From Sacculina carcini (lineage: Eukaryota; Arthropoda; Thecostraca; Sacculinidae), in assembly GCA_916048095.2 (NCBI GenBank), contig OU696578.1, positions 7,220,545-7,284,544 on the forward strand: 64,000 nucleotides of DNA, read 5' to 3'. Position 1 is the stretch's first letter; every line of letters begins with the position of its first letter. This document shows positions 43,603 to 55,630 of the stretch, in pieces. Position numbers and translations under genes: made by a program. The notes under the pieces were generated by a model, which saw only the letters and a program-made list of their open reading frames with translations, searched no databases and had not been told where the DNA came from.

Positions 43603-46407
43603 TTACAAAATTTTGGCCGCTTCATAGTTTATACGTTTGCGAGCTGCTTCCGTGGATATTTTCGGCAGTTCAAGCGGTCTTGTTCGTCTCAAGTTGATGT
43701 TGTGTTCACGTGCTGGTTCAAATGTCTCGTACAAGGCAGTGGGTTTTCGGGTCGTCGTTATCGTTCGAATAAGTCGTTTTCTATTGTCGTTGATGAGTGC
43801 ATCCACTGTAGGTAGGCCGAGCTGTCTACAAGTTTCGTAAATGTGGTCGTATTTTCGTTTTTTCGTGAGGACTCGTGCGCAGAAATTGATAATTTTTTGG
43901 ATTCGCTGTTTTTGGATAACTCCGGTAGCACCATAAACAGATATGCAGTATGCCAATACAGAAAAAATGAACGCATTGATGATAGGCCTATGTGTGTGTT
44001 CGGGTAACGATGTCATAGCTTGGTTTAAACATAAAAGAATTCCAGTAGATTTTTGTGTAACATGGGTGATGTGTTTGGTAAATTGTAGGTGTTTGTCCAA
44101 ATGCACGCCTAGAACTTTTACGGCCTCGCTTTCCTTTATAATGCTGTCTTGAAATGTGATCTCAATTTTCGGGAACGTCTTGAGTAAATATTTTGTGCCA
44201 AATATTATAAATTGTGTTTTTGTTGTGTTCACCTTCATTTTGTTTGCGGAGTAATAATCACTGAGTTCTTTGAGTCGCAGTTCCAGGTTGTGCACGCACA
44301 TGGCGAGGTCTTGTCTTGCAGTGGTCGTCATGATAGTAGTATCATCCGCGTAATGTACTACGCGTAACTCATGGTGTTCGTGTTTTCTTGTAAAATGCGC
44401 CGATAAATCATTCGAGAATATCAGAAACAGCACACAGCTCAGACTGCCACCTTGGAAAATCGAGAGGTTCTCAACTGTCGAAACGGTGTCGGATAGATCA
44501 TATGCATGATGATGCTGGACACGTACTTGTTGAGTGTGGCCGTGTAAATAACTGCCGAACCATGAGGGATCTATGTTATGAGCTGCGATCTTGTCGAGAA
44601 GCTTGTCGTGGTGGACGACATCAAAACATTTTGTGAGATCCACAGACACTAGAAGAGTGGCCTCGCGGTTATTCATGGCTTCATAGGCAGTATCGGCTAT
44701 GACCATGAGTGCTGTTTCGCATGACAATCGTCGCCAGTATCCGTGATGGGCGTCGCTGATGAGATGATTATTTTCTAAAAAGTTCATCGTTTGTATTTGT
44801 ATGGCTTTTTCGAGGAGTTTCATGACGGGCGGAAGAATCGATATTGGTCGAGTGTCGTTTTTCGTTTTTGCGTTGTTTTTTGGTACAGGAATAATTATGG
44901 CGTGTTTGAGTCGTTGTGGTACTTGTCGCGAGGTGATGCTGAGGTTGATTATGTCTAACAGAATATGACTGATCGCTTCAAAAGATCTGAACAGCATTTT
45001 CATGTTGATACCGTCTCTGTCTTCACTCGTTGATATCTTCGTTTTCTTCATTATGTTGAACAGCTCTTGCATCGATATTGGCTGCAGTTCCAGTCTACCA
45101 GTGTTGACACGTGGTAGGAGATTGGTAGCCTCGTGAGATGTTTGTTGTATACTTTTCGTAGTGTCTATTCCGGTTCTGACATATCGTGCATTGAGTTCAT
45201 TAGCATTGATCGTAAATGCTGACTTGGTTTTCTTTCGACCGATGATTTCTTCGCACTCTCGCCACATTGATGAAAACGGCTTGTGTCGCATGCTAGTTTC
45301 TATTCGTTCGCGATTGTAAGTTCGGATAGCATTTTTGCACATCATGTTGATTCGCTTGTATTCATCTTTGCTGCCTTGCCTCAAAGCTCGCTTTCTCTGG
45401 TCATACAGTTGTCGTATAAATATAGGCAGAGGTTTTCTATGTGTGTTTCGTATGCGTTTGAATTCGTATGGGCAGAGTATGTTCATTTGTCGCATGAATT
45501 CGTGTACAAATCGGTCATATTTTTCGTCGACTGTCTTGCCACTGTATACCGGAATCCAATTGGAATTTCGCAGAGTAAAATTCAGTGTTCTCATATCTAC
45601 CGTCGTGTAATTTCGCATTAGTTTATATTGATTGTCTTCGTTTCTATCGTCTGTTGAGAACGTATATGAATTATGTGTCCATTTGTGAGGTGAGCCATAG
45701 TGAGAATGGAAAACAGAAACGTGTGTGAGTGAGTGCGCCACATTGGTGGCTACTATGTCAAGCAAACTGTGTGCTGGAACATATGTAGGAATGGTAGTAT
45801 TGGTGATATAGAAGTCATAAGCTGTGAGTAGATTCATCAACTTTTCACCTGGCGCGTCTTCGGTTTGTTTCAGTAAACAACAGTTGAGATCACCACCAAT
45901 TACAACTGCTTGATACGGGCTTCTTGTGAGCACTTCCTGCAGTTGTTCTTCAAAATCACTCAGATCTTCATTGACCTGTCCCACGGTGTTATCAGGCGGT
46001 CGATACACGCTGGCTAGTAGAACAGTTTGACACTTTTTGATATGCACTTTGACCCACACAATCTCTATGTTGCTGCTTATTGAACATGAACTTGTTTGCA
46101 TGACTTCACATGTGTATCCATCTTTTATGTAGATAGCAACTCCTCCGTGTTTCGGTGCTCGTCGTGATGTTATTGGTCTGTCATGTCTGACCAAGTAATA
46201 ATTATGTACATTCAGAAACCGATCGGGTATTTCAGTATGTAGCCACGTTTCGTTGAGTAATATTGCATCATAATCGTATTTCGTTGCTAGGTCGTTTCTC
46301 AAATCAGGTAGCTTTCCTCTGAGCGACTGGACATTCAACTGCGCCACGTCAAATTTGATTGCGTGCTGGTACTTCACAGATGTAGGCTGTTGAGTGCTTT
46401 GGTTCAA
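43603..46407 (-). CDS. LINE ORF2: endonuclease-reverse transcriptase
   Basis: 934 residues. N-terminal APE-type endonuclease: LNVQSLRGKLPDL (Asn), ILLNETWL (catalytic Glu), GGVAIYIKDG, VVIGGDLNCCL (Asp/Asn) and SLLDIVATN. Where the family usually ends in SDH it has GSPHKWTHN, so the Asp may be substituted. Reverse transcriptase from about residue 480: IIIPVPKNNAKTKNDTRPIS, then LLVSVDLTKCFDVVHHDKLL (first Asp), IFQGGSLSCVLFLIFSNDL, and VVHYADDTTIM with the YADD catalytic pair. Then VKVLGVHLDKHLQFTKHI and a C-terminal region with ARVLTKKRKYDHIYETCRQL. It would nick target DNA and reverse-transcribe its own RNA at the nick. Length and the intact YADD suggest a recent, possibly competent copy. 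Confidence 0.93.
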   Translation of the reverse strand: MNQSTQQPTSVKYQHAIKFDVAQLNVQSLRGKLPDLRNDLATKYDYDAILLNETWLHTEIPDRFLNVHNYYLVRHDRPITSRRAPKHGGVAIYIKDGYTCEVMQTSSCSISSNIEIVWVKVHIKKCQTVLLASVYRPPDNTVGQVNEDLSDFEEQLQEVLTRSPYQAVVIGGDLNCCLLKQTEDAPGEKLMNLLTAYDFYITNTTIPTYVPAHSLLDIVATNVAHSLTHVSVFHSHYGSPHKWTHNSYTFSTDDRNEDNQYKLMRNYTTVDMRTLNFTLRNSNWIPVYSGKTVDEKYDRFVHEFMRQMNILCPYEFKRIRNTHRKPLPIFIRQLYDQRKRALRQGSKDEYKRINMMCKNAIRTYNRERIETSMRHKPFSSMWRECEEIIGRKKTKSAFTINANELNARYVRTGIDTTKSIQQTSHEATNLLPRVNTGRLELQPISMQELFNIMKKTKISTSEDRDGINMKMLFRSFEAISHILLDIINLSITSRQVPQRLKHAIIIPVPKNNAKTKNDTRPISILPPVMKLLEKAIQIQTMNFLENNHLISDAHHGYWRRLSCETALMVIADTAYEAMNNREATLLVSVDLTKCFDVVHHDKLLDKIAAHNIDPSWFGSYLHGHTQQVRVQHHHAYDLSDTVSTVENLSIFQGGSLSCVLFLIFSNDLSAHFTRKHEHHELRVVHYADDTTIMTTTARQDLAMCVHNLELRLKELSDYYSANKMKVNTTKTQFIIFGTKYLLKTFPKIEITFQDSIIKESEAVKVLGVHLDKHLQFTKHITHVTQKSTGILLCLNQAMTSLPEHTHRPIINAFIFSVLAYCISVYGATGVIQKQRIQKIINFCARVLTKKRKYDHIYETCRQLGLPTVDALINDNRKRLIRTITTTRKPTALYETFEPAREHNINLRRTRPLELPKISTEAARKRINYEAAKIL

Positions 46408-46439
46408 GAGACTGATATCATAACTGAGATCGCTCGAGC

Positions 46440-47597
46440 TTACTCGTTTTTTGTGTGACTGTCCAGATCAGTTCGTTTTATGATATTCGACTTTATAGCG
46501 GAAAATATAGGACACATGGTCGAGAAGGATGCGTGTTGGCTGTCTTGACGTCCGGCAAGGACACAGTTGTGACATTTTGGATGATCTTTGCTGCTGCAGT
46601 CGTTTGTTTTGTGCGGTCCAGTGCAGTAGCCGCAAACATGCTTGTGTTGACAGTTGATTGTCTTATGATTGAAGCTTTGACATTTCGTACATCTGTTTAC
46701 CCAGAATCTGTCGTAAACTCTGCATCGCTTTGTACCAATGTATATCAAAGAAGTTGACATTATTGCCGCTCTAAGCATGGACGTTGTTTTCACCACAACT
46801 GTTTTGTAATGTTCGTCTGTGTTTTTAGTGAAGAATATTTTGAAATCATCTCGACATTTCATCAGCTCAGATAAATGCGAATTCTTGTGTTTGATACTCT
46901 CGTATATTTCATCGTCAGTGATTTCTTTTTCAACATGTGTTATTGTCAGCTTTGGCTGAAGTTTTGGTAGTGGCTGAGCTGAGCACATCAGTGAAGAACT
47001 AATGTTGGTCATAACGTTTTGAGCCGTATGGGCATTTGGCAGTTTGACAACGTAGTCTCCTGCATGTGTGCTGGTCAGTTTCACAACAGGTACATCTTTC
47101 AGCGCGTTTGCTATTGTGACCTTGCTGTTGGTCTGTTTGTTTGTTGGTCGTATGATCACATCATGTGTAGGTGTAAACGTTTTAGATTGAAAAACTGCTG
47201 CACGTGATTTTGCGCCCTTGTCACTGTCATTTCGATCGGCCTCTATGACTTCAACTCTGTTTTTCAGTTCGTCAACTGTTTGCAACAAATCCTTGTAAGA
47301 CAGGTTAGATTTGCGTTGATCAATTATTCCAATCCATTTCTCAATCGACGCATAATTGTCATTTTTTGATTTCGTACAATTCTCACAGCAATGCTGCTTT
47401 CTGGATGTGAAATATGCGACACATGAATACATTGGAAGACCGGTGCAGGAGACATGAAAATATCCAGCACAATCGCTGCATTTGATGGCATGTTTTTCTA
47501 TCTCTGAACCACATACCTTGCAAACAGTTTCCGGCGGAGGAATATTCCTCGTCGTGTTGATGTCAGGCGGTGGAGGTTCGCTTGAGCCAGGCTTCAT
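46440..47597 (-). CDS. LINE ORF1: PHD-like finger and CCHC nucleic-acid-binding protein
   Basis: 385 residues. A PHD/RING-like zinc finger near residues 22-75: TVCKVCGSEIEKHAIKCSDC, FHVSCTGLP and HCCENC (C4HC3-type spacing). A short coil follows (LLQTVDELKNRVEVIEADRN), then an RRM-like middle region (KLTITHVEKEITDDEIYESI), and near residues 305-365 three CCHC-type knuckles (RCTKCQSFNHKTINC, VCGYCTGPHKTNDC, PKCHNCVLAG). ORF1 proteins of CR1- and Jockey-group LINEs bind the element RNA; PHD-like fingers are known in some CR1-group ORF1s. ORF2 lies 32 bp downstream, so the two may be read from one bicistronic RNA. Confidence 0.88.
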   Translation of the reverse strand: MKPGSSEPPPPDINTTRNIPPPETVCKVCGSEIEKHAIKCSDCAGYFHVSCTGLPMYSCVAYFTSRKQHCCENCTKSKNDNYASIEKWIGIIDQRKSNLSYKDLLQTVDELKNRVEVIEADRNDSDKGAKSRAAVFQSKTFTPTHDVIIRPTNKQTNSKVTIANALKDVPVVKLTSTHAGDYVVKLPNAHTAQNVMTNISSSLMCSAQPLPKLQPKLTITHVEKEITDDEIYESIKHKNSHLSELMKCRDDFKIFFTKNTDEHYKTVVVKTTSMLRAAIMSTSLIYIGTKRCRVYDRFWVNRCTKCQSFNHKTINCQHKHVCGYCTGPHKTNDCSSKDHPKCHNCVLAGRQDSQHASFSTMCPIFSAIKSNIIKRTDLDSHTKNE

Positions 47598-47720
47598 ATC
47601 TTACAATGATATGGACATCAAAGCGTAATCAGCAGCATCAAGTCACTGATAACGCAGTTTCAATCGCAAAATCGGAGCAAATATGTACACTACCACTCGT
47701 GTCAAGGCCAAGAACTGAAC

Positions 47721-48290
47721 TGTGTGTGTATGTATGTGTGTGTGTATGTATGCGTGTGTGTGTATGTGTGCGTGTGTGTGTATGTGTGCGTGTGTGTGCG
47801 TGTGTGAATGTAGGTATGTGTTTGTGGGTGTTTGTGAATGTAGGTATGTGTTTGTGGGTGTGTGTGTGAATGTAGGTATGTGTTTGTGGGTGTTTGTGAA
47901 TGTAGGTATGTGTTTGTGGGTGTTTGTGTGTGTGTGTGTGTGTGTGTACGTGTGTGTGTGTGAATGTAGGTATGTGTTTGTGTGTGTGGGGGTGTGTGTA
48001 TCTTTGTGTGCGTTTGTGTATGTGCCTTTGTGTGTGGGTGTGTATGAATGTATGTATGTGTTTGTGTATGCTTGTCTGTTTGTGTGTATGTGTATCTTTG
48101 TGTGTGTATGTGTGAGATTATGTATGTATGTGTGTGTGTGTGTTTGTCGGTGTATGTCTATATATCTGTGTGGATGTATGTTTATGGGTTTGTGATTGGG
48201 TGTGTGCGTGTATGTTTGTGTGTGTGTGTGCCTCTGTGGGTGTGCGTGTATGATCGTGTATATTAGTTTGTGTTGTCTTTGTGCTTTTAT
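47721..48290. repeat. TG-rich microsatellite/minisatellite
   Basis: TGTGTGTATG-type repeat. At about 47803-47985 a higher-order unit of about 30 bp, containing TGAATGTAGGTATGTGTTTG, is repeated about five times. It separates the LINE from the Helitron-like array. All open frames here are repeat artefacts. Confidence 0.9.
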
Positions 48291-48298
48291 ATATAACA

Positions 48299-48747
48299 CT
48301 AGCATTAAAACCCGCCCGTTGTGCGGAACAATTAATAAAATATTGCAAATTAAAAATAAATAAGGCAAACTCATGAAAACCTTAATCAATTAAAAGGTCT
48401 AAATTTCATTATTTTTAATTTTATTTTGACAAAATATTTTCACTCAACCCGCCTCATATTTAAACCCGCCCGACGTGAGGAAAAATTCAGAACTCGAACA
48501 CCATCCGTTCTGGTTCTTGAAGTCAAATCCATTAGTTTTGTATATGAATTCATTCTATACGGTGAAATTGAACGTTTTATTGTTGCCCGCGGGACATTTT
48601 TATTTCATAAAAATGAGCCATCGCTTCGTTTGCGTTTGAAGCCCCTGATCATTGAGCCAGCGAACCATGAACCAGCGCAATTATGTCACCTCATATTCAA
48701 GCATACATACACAGACAGACAGATAATTTCTACTTTATGTATATATA
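48299..48747 (-). mobile_element. Array unit 1, type A Helitron-like (449 bp)
   Basis: On the - strand its 3' end is CTAG (48299-48302 on +), preceded by the CCGCACAACGGGCGGG block. Its 5' end is the TATATATACATAAAGTAG / ATTATCTGTCTGTC region, and it abuts unit 2. Matches the unit at 459-913 in opposite orientation. Confidence 0.6.
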
Positions 48748-50813
48748 TAGCATTAAAACCCGCCCGTTGTGCGGAGCAATTCATGACAATTCATATTCAA
48801 TTCATATTCAATTCATAAAAAAATATGGAAAAATAAAAATGAAATAGGGTACACTCATAAAAATATTAATCAATTGAAAATTATAAGTTTAATTATTTTT
48901 ATTTCGACAAAATATTCCCCCTCAGTCCGCCTGAGTCATTTTTAAACCCGCCCGTCGTGCTGAATAATAATTCAGAACTCGAATAACTGAATAATTCAGA
49001 ACTCGAACACGATCCGTTCTGGATCTTGAAGTCAAATCCATTGGTTTTGTGCATGGATTAATTCTACAGGGTAAATTTAACGTTCTATGGTCTATAGTTG
49101 CTGCCCGCGGAGCATTTTTATTTAAAAAAAATACCTTTTTTAAATGAACCATTTGAAAAAATGAACTAAAAAATGGAAACACTTTTTTTAAACCCGCCCG
49201 TCGTGCGGAACAATTCATACAGTACAATTCATATTTGAAGTCAAATCCATTGGTTTTGTGTATGGATTAATTCTACAGGGGAAATTGAACGTTCTATTGT
49301 TTATAGTTGCTGCCCGCGGAACATTTTATTTAAAAAAAAATTACCTTTTTTTAAATGAACCATTTGAAAAAATGATCTAAAAACACTTTTTTAAACCCAC
49401 CCGTCGTGCGGAACAATTCATACAATAAAATTCATATCAAATCCAGAAAATATAATGAATACAAATTGAAAACCAAAAAATGTAACCTATAAATATCTTA
49501 ACCAATATAAAAGTCTAAATGTGAATATTTTTGTTCTTATTTTGACAAATATTATCCCTCAACCCGCCTGATATATAAATCTGCCCGTCGTGTGGTATAA
49601 TTCAGAACACAAACACGAATCAAACAATGAAAGATGATGAAATCATTTCATCAGAATATTTCCAAACTATAAGTGTAATTTTGGATGTATTTGAGAATTT
49701 TGCCAATTTTACACGTTTTTTTGTATCATTTGTGGGTATAAATTATAGCTTATCTTGTAGAACACAAAATTATCTACACAGTAGTATATTCCTGTGTAAT
49801 CGCAAGTGCGCTTAATAGCTGTCAAATTGGCAATATGTCCTTTTGACTTTACACCGCCGTAACTTCCTTCAGATACACTTTGGAAAATTACAAATTATGC
49901 CGTATTGTAGAAAACAAGATTTCTAGCACGATGGTATAATTTATGTTTATGTGTAACAAATAGTTACTGAGAAATAGTAGAAAAATGAATTAATTTTAGT
50001 CGCCCGGTGTTCAAGTGAAATTTTGGATGTATTTGAGAATTTTGACAATTTTACACGTTTTTTGTATCATTTGTGGGTATAAATTAGAATATTTCTTGTA
50101 GAACACAAAATTCTCTACACAATAGTATAATTTTTATAACTGTAACTCTGCTGGTTTAAGAGGAATAGATAGCGGAATTTTGACCAAAATATTCGCGTTT
50201 TTCAGTGCCTTTTTGACTTTGTCATTTTGACTTCACACCGCCGTAACTTTTTTTTAATACGCTCTGGAAAATTAAAATTTATACCGTGCTGTAGAAAACA
50301 AAATTCTCAGCATGATGGTAATATTTATTTAGATGTGTGATGTTTAGTTGCTGAGAAATAGAGAAAAAAGTACAAAAAATCGGACGCGTCGAGCTTGAAT
50401 ATAATTTTGAATGTAGACTGAAATTTTGTCATTTTTACATAATTTATATTTAATTTTTGGATATTAATTATAGCCTATCGTGTAGAACAGAATATTCTCT
50501 ACACAGTGGTATAATCTGTTTGGCTGTACCATTTCTGGTTTATGAGGAGTAGATGTAGGAATATTGACCAAAATTTTCGCATTTTTCAGGGTTCATTTTG
50601 TCTTTTCACCGCGATAACTTTTTTTGGTTTTATTTTTAAAATTTGAAATTTATCCTATCGTGTAGACAAGAAAATTTCCAGCGTAATGGTATAAATTGTT
50701 GGCGGGTACATTTAGTGGTCACCGAGTAGCAGCTTGCTGAAAATGTGACCAAGGAGGGTGGGACAGACAAACACACAGACAGACAGACAGAGGATCTCTT
50801 TTATATATATAGA
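48748..50813 (-). mobile_element. Array unit 2, type B Helitron-like (2.07 kb)
   Basis: The 5' end (- strand) is TCTATATATATAAAAGAG at 50813, followed by a CTGTCTGTC tract and a CCCACCCTCCTTGG block. The 3' end is CCGCACAACGGGCGGG, spacer, then CTA at 48748. The interior has two of the roughly 340-bp CCGCCGTAACTT repeats. It is a deletion variant of units 5 and 9. The 5' TC directly touches the CTAG of unit 3. Confidence 0.6.
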
Positions 50814-51027
50814 CTAGCATTAAAACCCGCCCGTTGTGCGGAGCAATTCATAACATGAATAACTGCCCGCGGGACATTTTTATTTCATAAAAATGAGCCA
50901 TCGCTTCGTTTGCGTTTGAAGCCCCTGATCATTGAACCAGCGAACCATGAACCAGCGCAATTATGTCACCTCATATTCAAGCATACATACATAGACAGAC
51001 AGATAATTTCTTCTTTATGAATATATA
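50814..51027 (-). mobile_element. Array unit 3, internally deleted type A (214 bp)
   Basis: Begins at CTAG (50814-50817) joined without spacer to unit 2. It contains only the terminal blocks and the CCCGCGGGACATTTTT region of type A. Confidence 0.55.
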
Positions 51028-51487
51028 TAGCATTAAAACCGCATTAAAACCCGCCCGTTGTGCGGAACAATTCATAAAAATATTGCAAACTAAAAATAAA
51101 TAAGGCAAACTCATGAAGACCTTAATCAATTAAAAAGTCTAAATTTCATTATTTTTAATTTTATTTTGACAAAATATTTTCACTCAACCCGCCTCATATT
51201 TAAACCCGCCCGACGTGAGGAAAAATTCAGAACTCGAACACCATCCGTTCTGGTTCTTGAAGTCAAATCCATTAGTTTTGTATATGAATTCATTCTATAC
51301 GGTGAAATTGAACGTTTTATTGCTGCCCGCGGGACATTTTTATTTCATAAAAATGAGCCATCGATTCGTTTGCGTTTGAAGCCCCTGATCATTGAACCAG
51401 CGAACCATGAACCAGCGCAATTATGTCACCTCATATTCAAGCATACATACACAGACAGACAGATAATTTCTTCTTTATGTATATATA
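51028..51487 (-). mobile_element. Array unit 4, type A (460 bp)
   Basis: Full type A unit with a 13-bp duplication of its terminal GCATTAAAACC. Nearly identical to unit 8 at 57983-58442. Confidence 0.58.
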
Positions 51488-54400
51488 TAGCATTAAAACC
51501 CGCCCGTTGTGCGGAGCAATTCATAACAATTCATATTCAATTCATATTCAATTCATAAAAAAATATGGAAAAATAAAAATGAAATAGGGTACACTCATAA
51601 AAATATTAATCAATTGAAAATTATAAGTTTAATTATTTTTATTTCGACAAAATATTCCCCCTTAGTCCGCCTGAGTCATTTTTAAACCCGCCCGTCGTGC
51701 TGAATAATAATTCAGAACTCGAATAACTGAATAATTCAGAACTCGAACACGATCCGTTCTGGATCTTGAAGTCAAATCCATTGGTTTTGTGCATGGATTA
51801 ATTCTACAGGGTAAATTTAACGTTCTATGGTCTATAGTTGCTGCCCGCGGAGCATTTTTATTTTTTTTAAATACCTTTTTTTAAATGAACCATTTGAAAA
51901 AATGAACTAAAAAATGGAAACACTTTTTGTAAACCCGCCCGTCGTGCGGAACAATTCATACAATACAATTCATATTTGAAGTCAAATCCATTGGTTTTGT
52001 GTATGGATTAATTCTACAGGGGAAATTGAACGTTCTATTGTCTATAGTTGCTGCCCGCGGAACATTTTTATTTAAAAAAAAAACTTTTTTTAAATGAAAC
52101 ATTTGAAAAAATGATCTAAAAACACTTTTTTAAACCCACCCGTCGTGCGGAACAATTCATACAATAAAATTCATATCAAATCCAGAAAATATAATGAATA
52201 CAAATTGAAAACCAAAAAATGTAACCTATAAATATCTTAACCAATAGAAAAGTCTAAATGTGAATATTTTTGTTCTTATTTTGACAAATATTATTCCTCA
52301 ACCCTCCTGATATATAAATCTGCCCGTCGTGTGGTTTAATTCAGAACACAAACACGAAACAAACAATGAAAGATGATGAAATCTTTTCATCAGAATGTTT
52401 CCAAACTATATTTATTACTTAACATCATTCCCCAATATCATTTGCTCAAGTACTATTTCACTTTTACCGCTATAATATTTATTGTTAAAATTTATATATT
52501 TTCCGCTATCATTAAAATCCAATATAACCTGAGTCAAACCTACCCAACCCAACCCAACCATTCAATATTGACCGCTCTCAGCCTAGTCTGAGGTGATTTA
52601 ACTTATTAGTTTGTGATCACAAAAAATACTGATGCGATCATAATTTGTAATCAGAAGACTGAGATTATCTACCCCAGGGGTCCCAAACACGCGGCCCACC
52701 AATACTTTTCTCTCAACCCGCCAATATAGTATCGGGACCAGACTGTAATGCAGCAAAATTCACATTTGTTGCATAATGCGATATAATTATACACCATTAT
52801 CATATTATCTCATAATTCCCGGTTAATGCTTCCACTAATGCATCATATTCATACAGTTGTTATTTTTTTGATTACACCGATATTACAGCCCTTGATATTA
52901 CAGCCGATATTATATTATGCAATCTATATTCTGCTACGTATTATTCCTAATACATATATCATCAGATCGCAAAATATATCTAAAGGTTCACATCACTCTC
53001 CAAAATCATTTGCTTAAGAGCTATTCTACTTTTATCGCTAGAATATTTACTGCTAGCAAAATATCATATACCTCGCTATCATTTAAACCCACTCTTTATA
53101 GATACATTTAATTCCCCCGTCGTGCGGAACAGTTCATAAAGTATAATTAATATTGAATTCATAAAAATATTAGTGCAAATTGAAAAAGAAAAACAAACCC
53201 ATAGGAACGTTTTAGCCAATATAAATGTCTAAATGTGAAATTTATGCTTCAATTTAGAAAACATGTTTTTCCACAACCCGCCTCATATTTAAAGCTGCCC
53301 GTGGTGCGGAATAATTCAAACACGAAACAAACACAAAGAAAATTGATGAAAAACGACCAACAGAAAAAGTCAAATTTGTAAATTCTTGTTTTAATTATTG
53401 ACGATGTTTTTCCCTCAACACGGCTCAAATTCACACCCGTCCTTCGTGTGTAGTAACTCAGAAGTGTAACACTATCAAAACAATGAAACTTTCTGTCATC
53501 TCTATAATTCCAGATTTATGCGACCGCTAAAACAGCATATTCATATAGTTGGCATTGCATGATATTACAACCCATATCCTTATGCAAGTTAAGCTTATGC
53601 AATTTGAAATTAAACCAATTAAATTATACAGTAAAATTCAGTAGTTAACTTTGTTCCCAGTAGTATTTTACCCGCCCGTCGGGCGGAACAATTCATGTGT
53701 AAATATTGAGGACAATAAAGCCTTTCTATTCAGTATAGTGTAGCATTTATTAAACTGTACCCAATAAAACCACACGATCCATGCTTGGAGCTAATATGAT
53801 GCATTCTTAATTGTGATTGGGCTTCAGTGAAATTTAATCGGTGTATATTCCTGTGTAATCACAAGTGCGCATAATAGCTGTCAAATTGGTAATATGTGCT
53901 TTTAACTTTACACCGCCGTAACTTCCTTCAGATACACTTTGGAAAATTACAAATTATATCGTTTTGTAGAAAATAAGATTTCTAGCACTATGGTATAATT
54001 TATTTTTATGTGTTACAAATAGTTACTGAGAAATAGTACAAAAAAGAATTAATCTTAGTCGCCCGGTGTTCAAGTGTAATTTTGGATGTATTTGAGAATT
54101 TTGCCAATTTTCTACGTTTTTTGTAACATTTGTGGGTATAAATTATAGCTTATCTTGTAGAACACAAAATTCTCTACACAGTAGTATATTCCTGTGTAAT
54201 CGCAAGTGCGTAAATTGTGATTGGACTTTAGTGAAATTAAATCAGTGTATATTCATGTGTAATCGCAAGTACGCATAATAGCTGTCAAATTGGCAACATG
54301 ACATTTTGACTTTACACCGCCGTAACTTCCTTCAGATACACTTTGGAAAATTAAAAATTATACCGTATTGTAGAAAACATAATTTCTAGCACGATGGTAT

Positions 54401-55630
54401 AATTAATTTTAAGGTGTGACAAACAGTTCCTGAGAAATGGGTAGAAAAATGAATAAATTTTAGTCACCCGGTGTTCAAGTGTAATTTTGGATGCATTTGA
54501 GAATTTTGCCAATTTTACACGTTTTTTGTATCATTTGTGGGTATAAATTATACCTTTTCTTGTAGAACAAAAAATTATCTACACAGTTGTATATTCCTGT
54601 GTAATCGCAAGTGCGCATAATAGCTGTCAAATTGGCAACATGTCCTTTTGACTTTACACCGCCGTAACTTCCTTCAGATACACTTTGGAAAACTAAAAAT
54701 TATACCGCATTTTAAAAAATACAATTTCCAGCACGATGATATAATTTATTTTAATGTGTGACAAATAGTTCCTGAGAAATAGGTAGAAAAATGAATTAAT
54801 TTAGGCGCCCGGTGATCAAGTGTAATTTTGGATGTATTTGACAATTTTGCCAATATTACACATTTTTTGTATCATTTGTGGGTATAAATTATAACTTTTC
54901 TTGTAGAACACAAAATTATCTACACAATGGTATAATTTTTATAGCTGTACCATTGCTGGTTTATGAGGAATACATAGCGGAATATTGACCAAAATATTCA
55001 CGTTTTTGTGCGATAATTATGCCTTTTTGACTTTGTCATTTACACTTCACACCGCCGTAACTTTTTTTTAATACACTTTGGAAAATTAAAAATTATCCCT
55101 TGTTGTAGCAAACAAAATTCCCAGCATGATGGTATTATTTATTTAGATGTGTGATAATTAGTTTTTGATAAATAGAGAAAAAAGTATAGAAAATCGGACG
55201 CGTGGAGTTTAAATATAATTTTGAATATAGATTGAAATTTTGTCATGTTTACATCTTTTATGTTCTATTTTTGGATATGAATTATAACCTATCTTGTAGA
55301 ACAGAAAATTCTCTACACAGTGGTATAATCTGTATTACTGTACCATTTCTGGTTTATGAGGAGTAGATGTAGGAATATTGACCAAAATTTTCGCATTTTT
55401 CAGGGTTCATTTTGTGTTTTCACCGCGATAACTTTTTTTGGTTTTATTTTTAAAATTTAAAATTTATCCTATCGTGTAGACAAGAAAATTTCCAACGTAA
55501 TGGTATAAATTGTTGGCGGGTACATTAAGTGGTTACCGAGTAGCAGTTTGCTGAAAATGGACCAAGGAGGGTGGGACAGACAAACACACAGACAGACAGA
55601 CACACAGAGGATCTCTTTTATATATATAGA
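51488..55630 (-). mobile_element. Array unit 5, long type B (4.14 kb)
   Basis: Ends in TCTATATATATAAAAGAG (5' on the - strand) at 55630, immediately followed on the + strand by the CTAG of unit 6 at 55631-55634. It carries several internal CCGCACGACGGGC blocks and at least four tandem repeats of about 340 bp between about 53850 and 55200. No protein with Rep, helicase or transposase motifs. Confidence 0.6.

Larger units (their letters stand above)
43421..47720 (-). mobile_element. Apparently full-length two-ORF non-LTR retrotransposon in SMC6 intron 9
   Basis: About 4.3 kb on the - strand: short 5' UTR (about 47720-47598), ORF1 (47597-46440), a 32-bp gap, ORF2 (46407-43603), and about 180 bp of 3' UTR ending in an (ATTG)n tail at 43421-43440 (written TCAATCAATCAATCAATCAA on the + strand). 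Both ORFs are free of stops and frameshifts. Both flanks are TG microsatellite, so the insertion is within a TG tract that begins at the exon 9 donor. Domain order and tail suggest the CR1/L2/Jockey group. Exact 5' end and target duplication cannot be seen because of the repeat. Confidence 0.85.
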
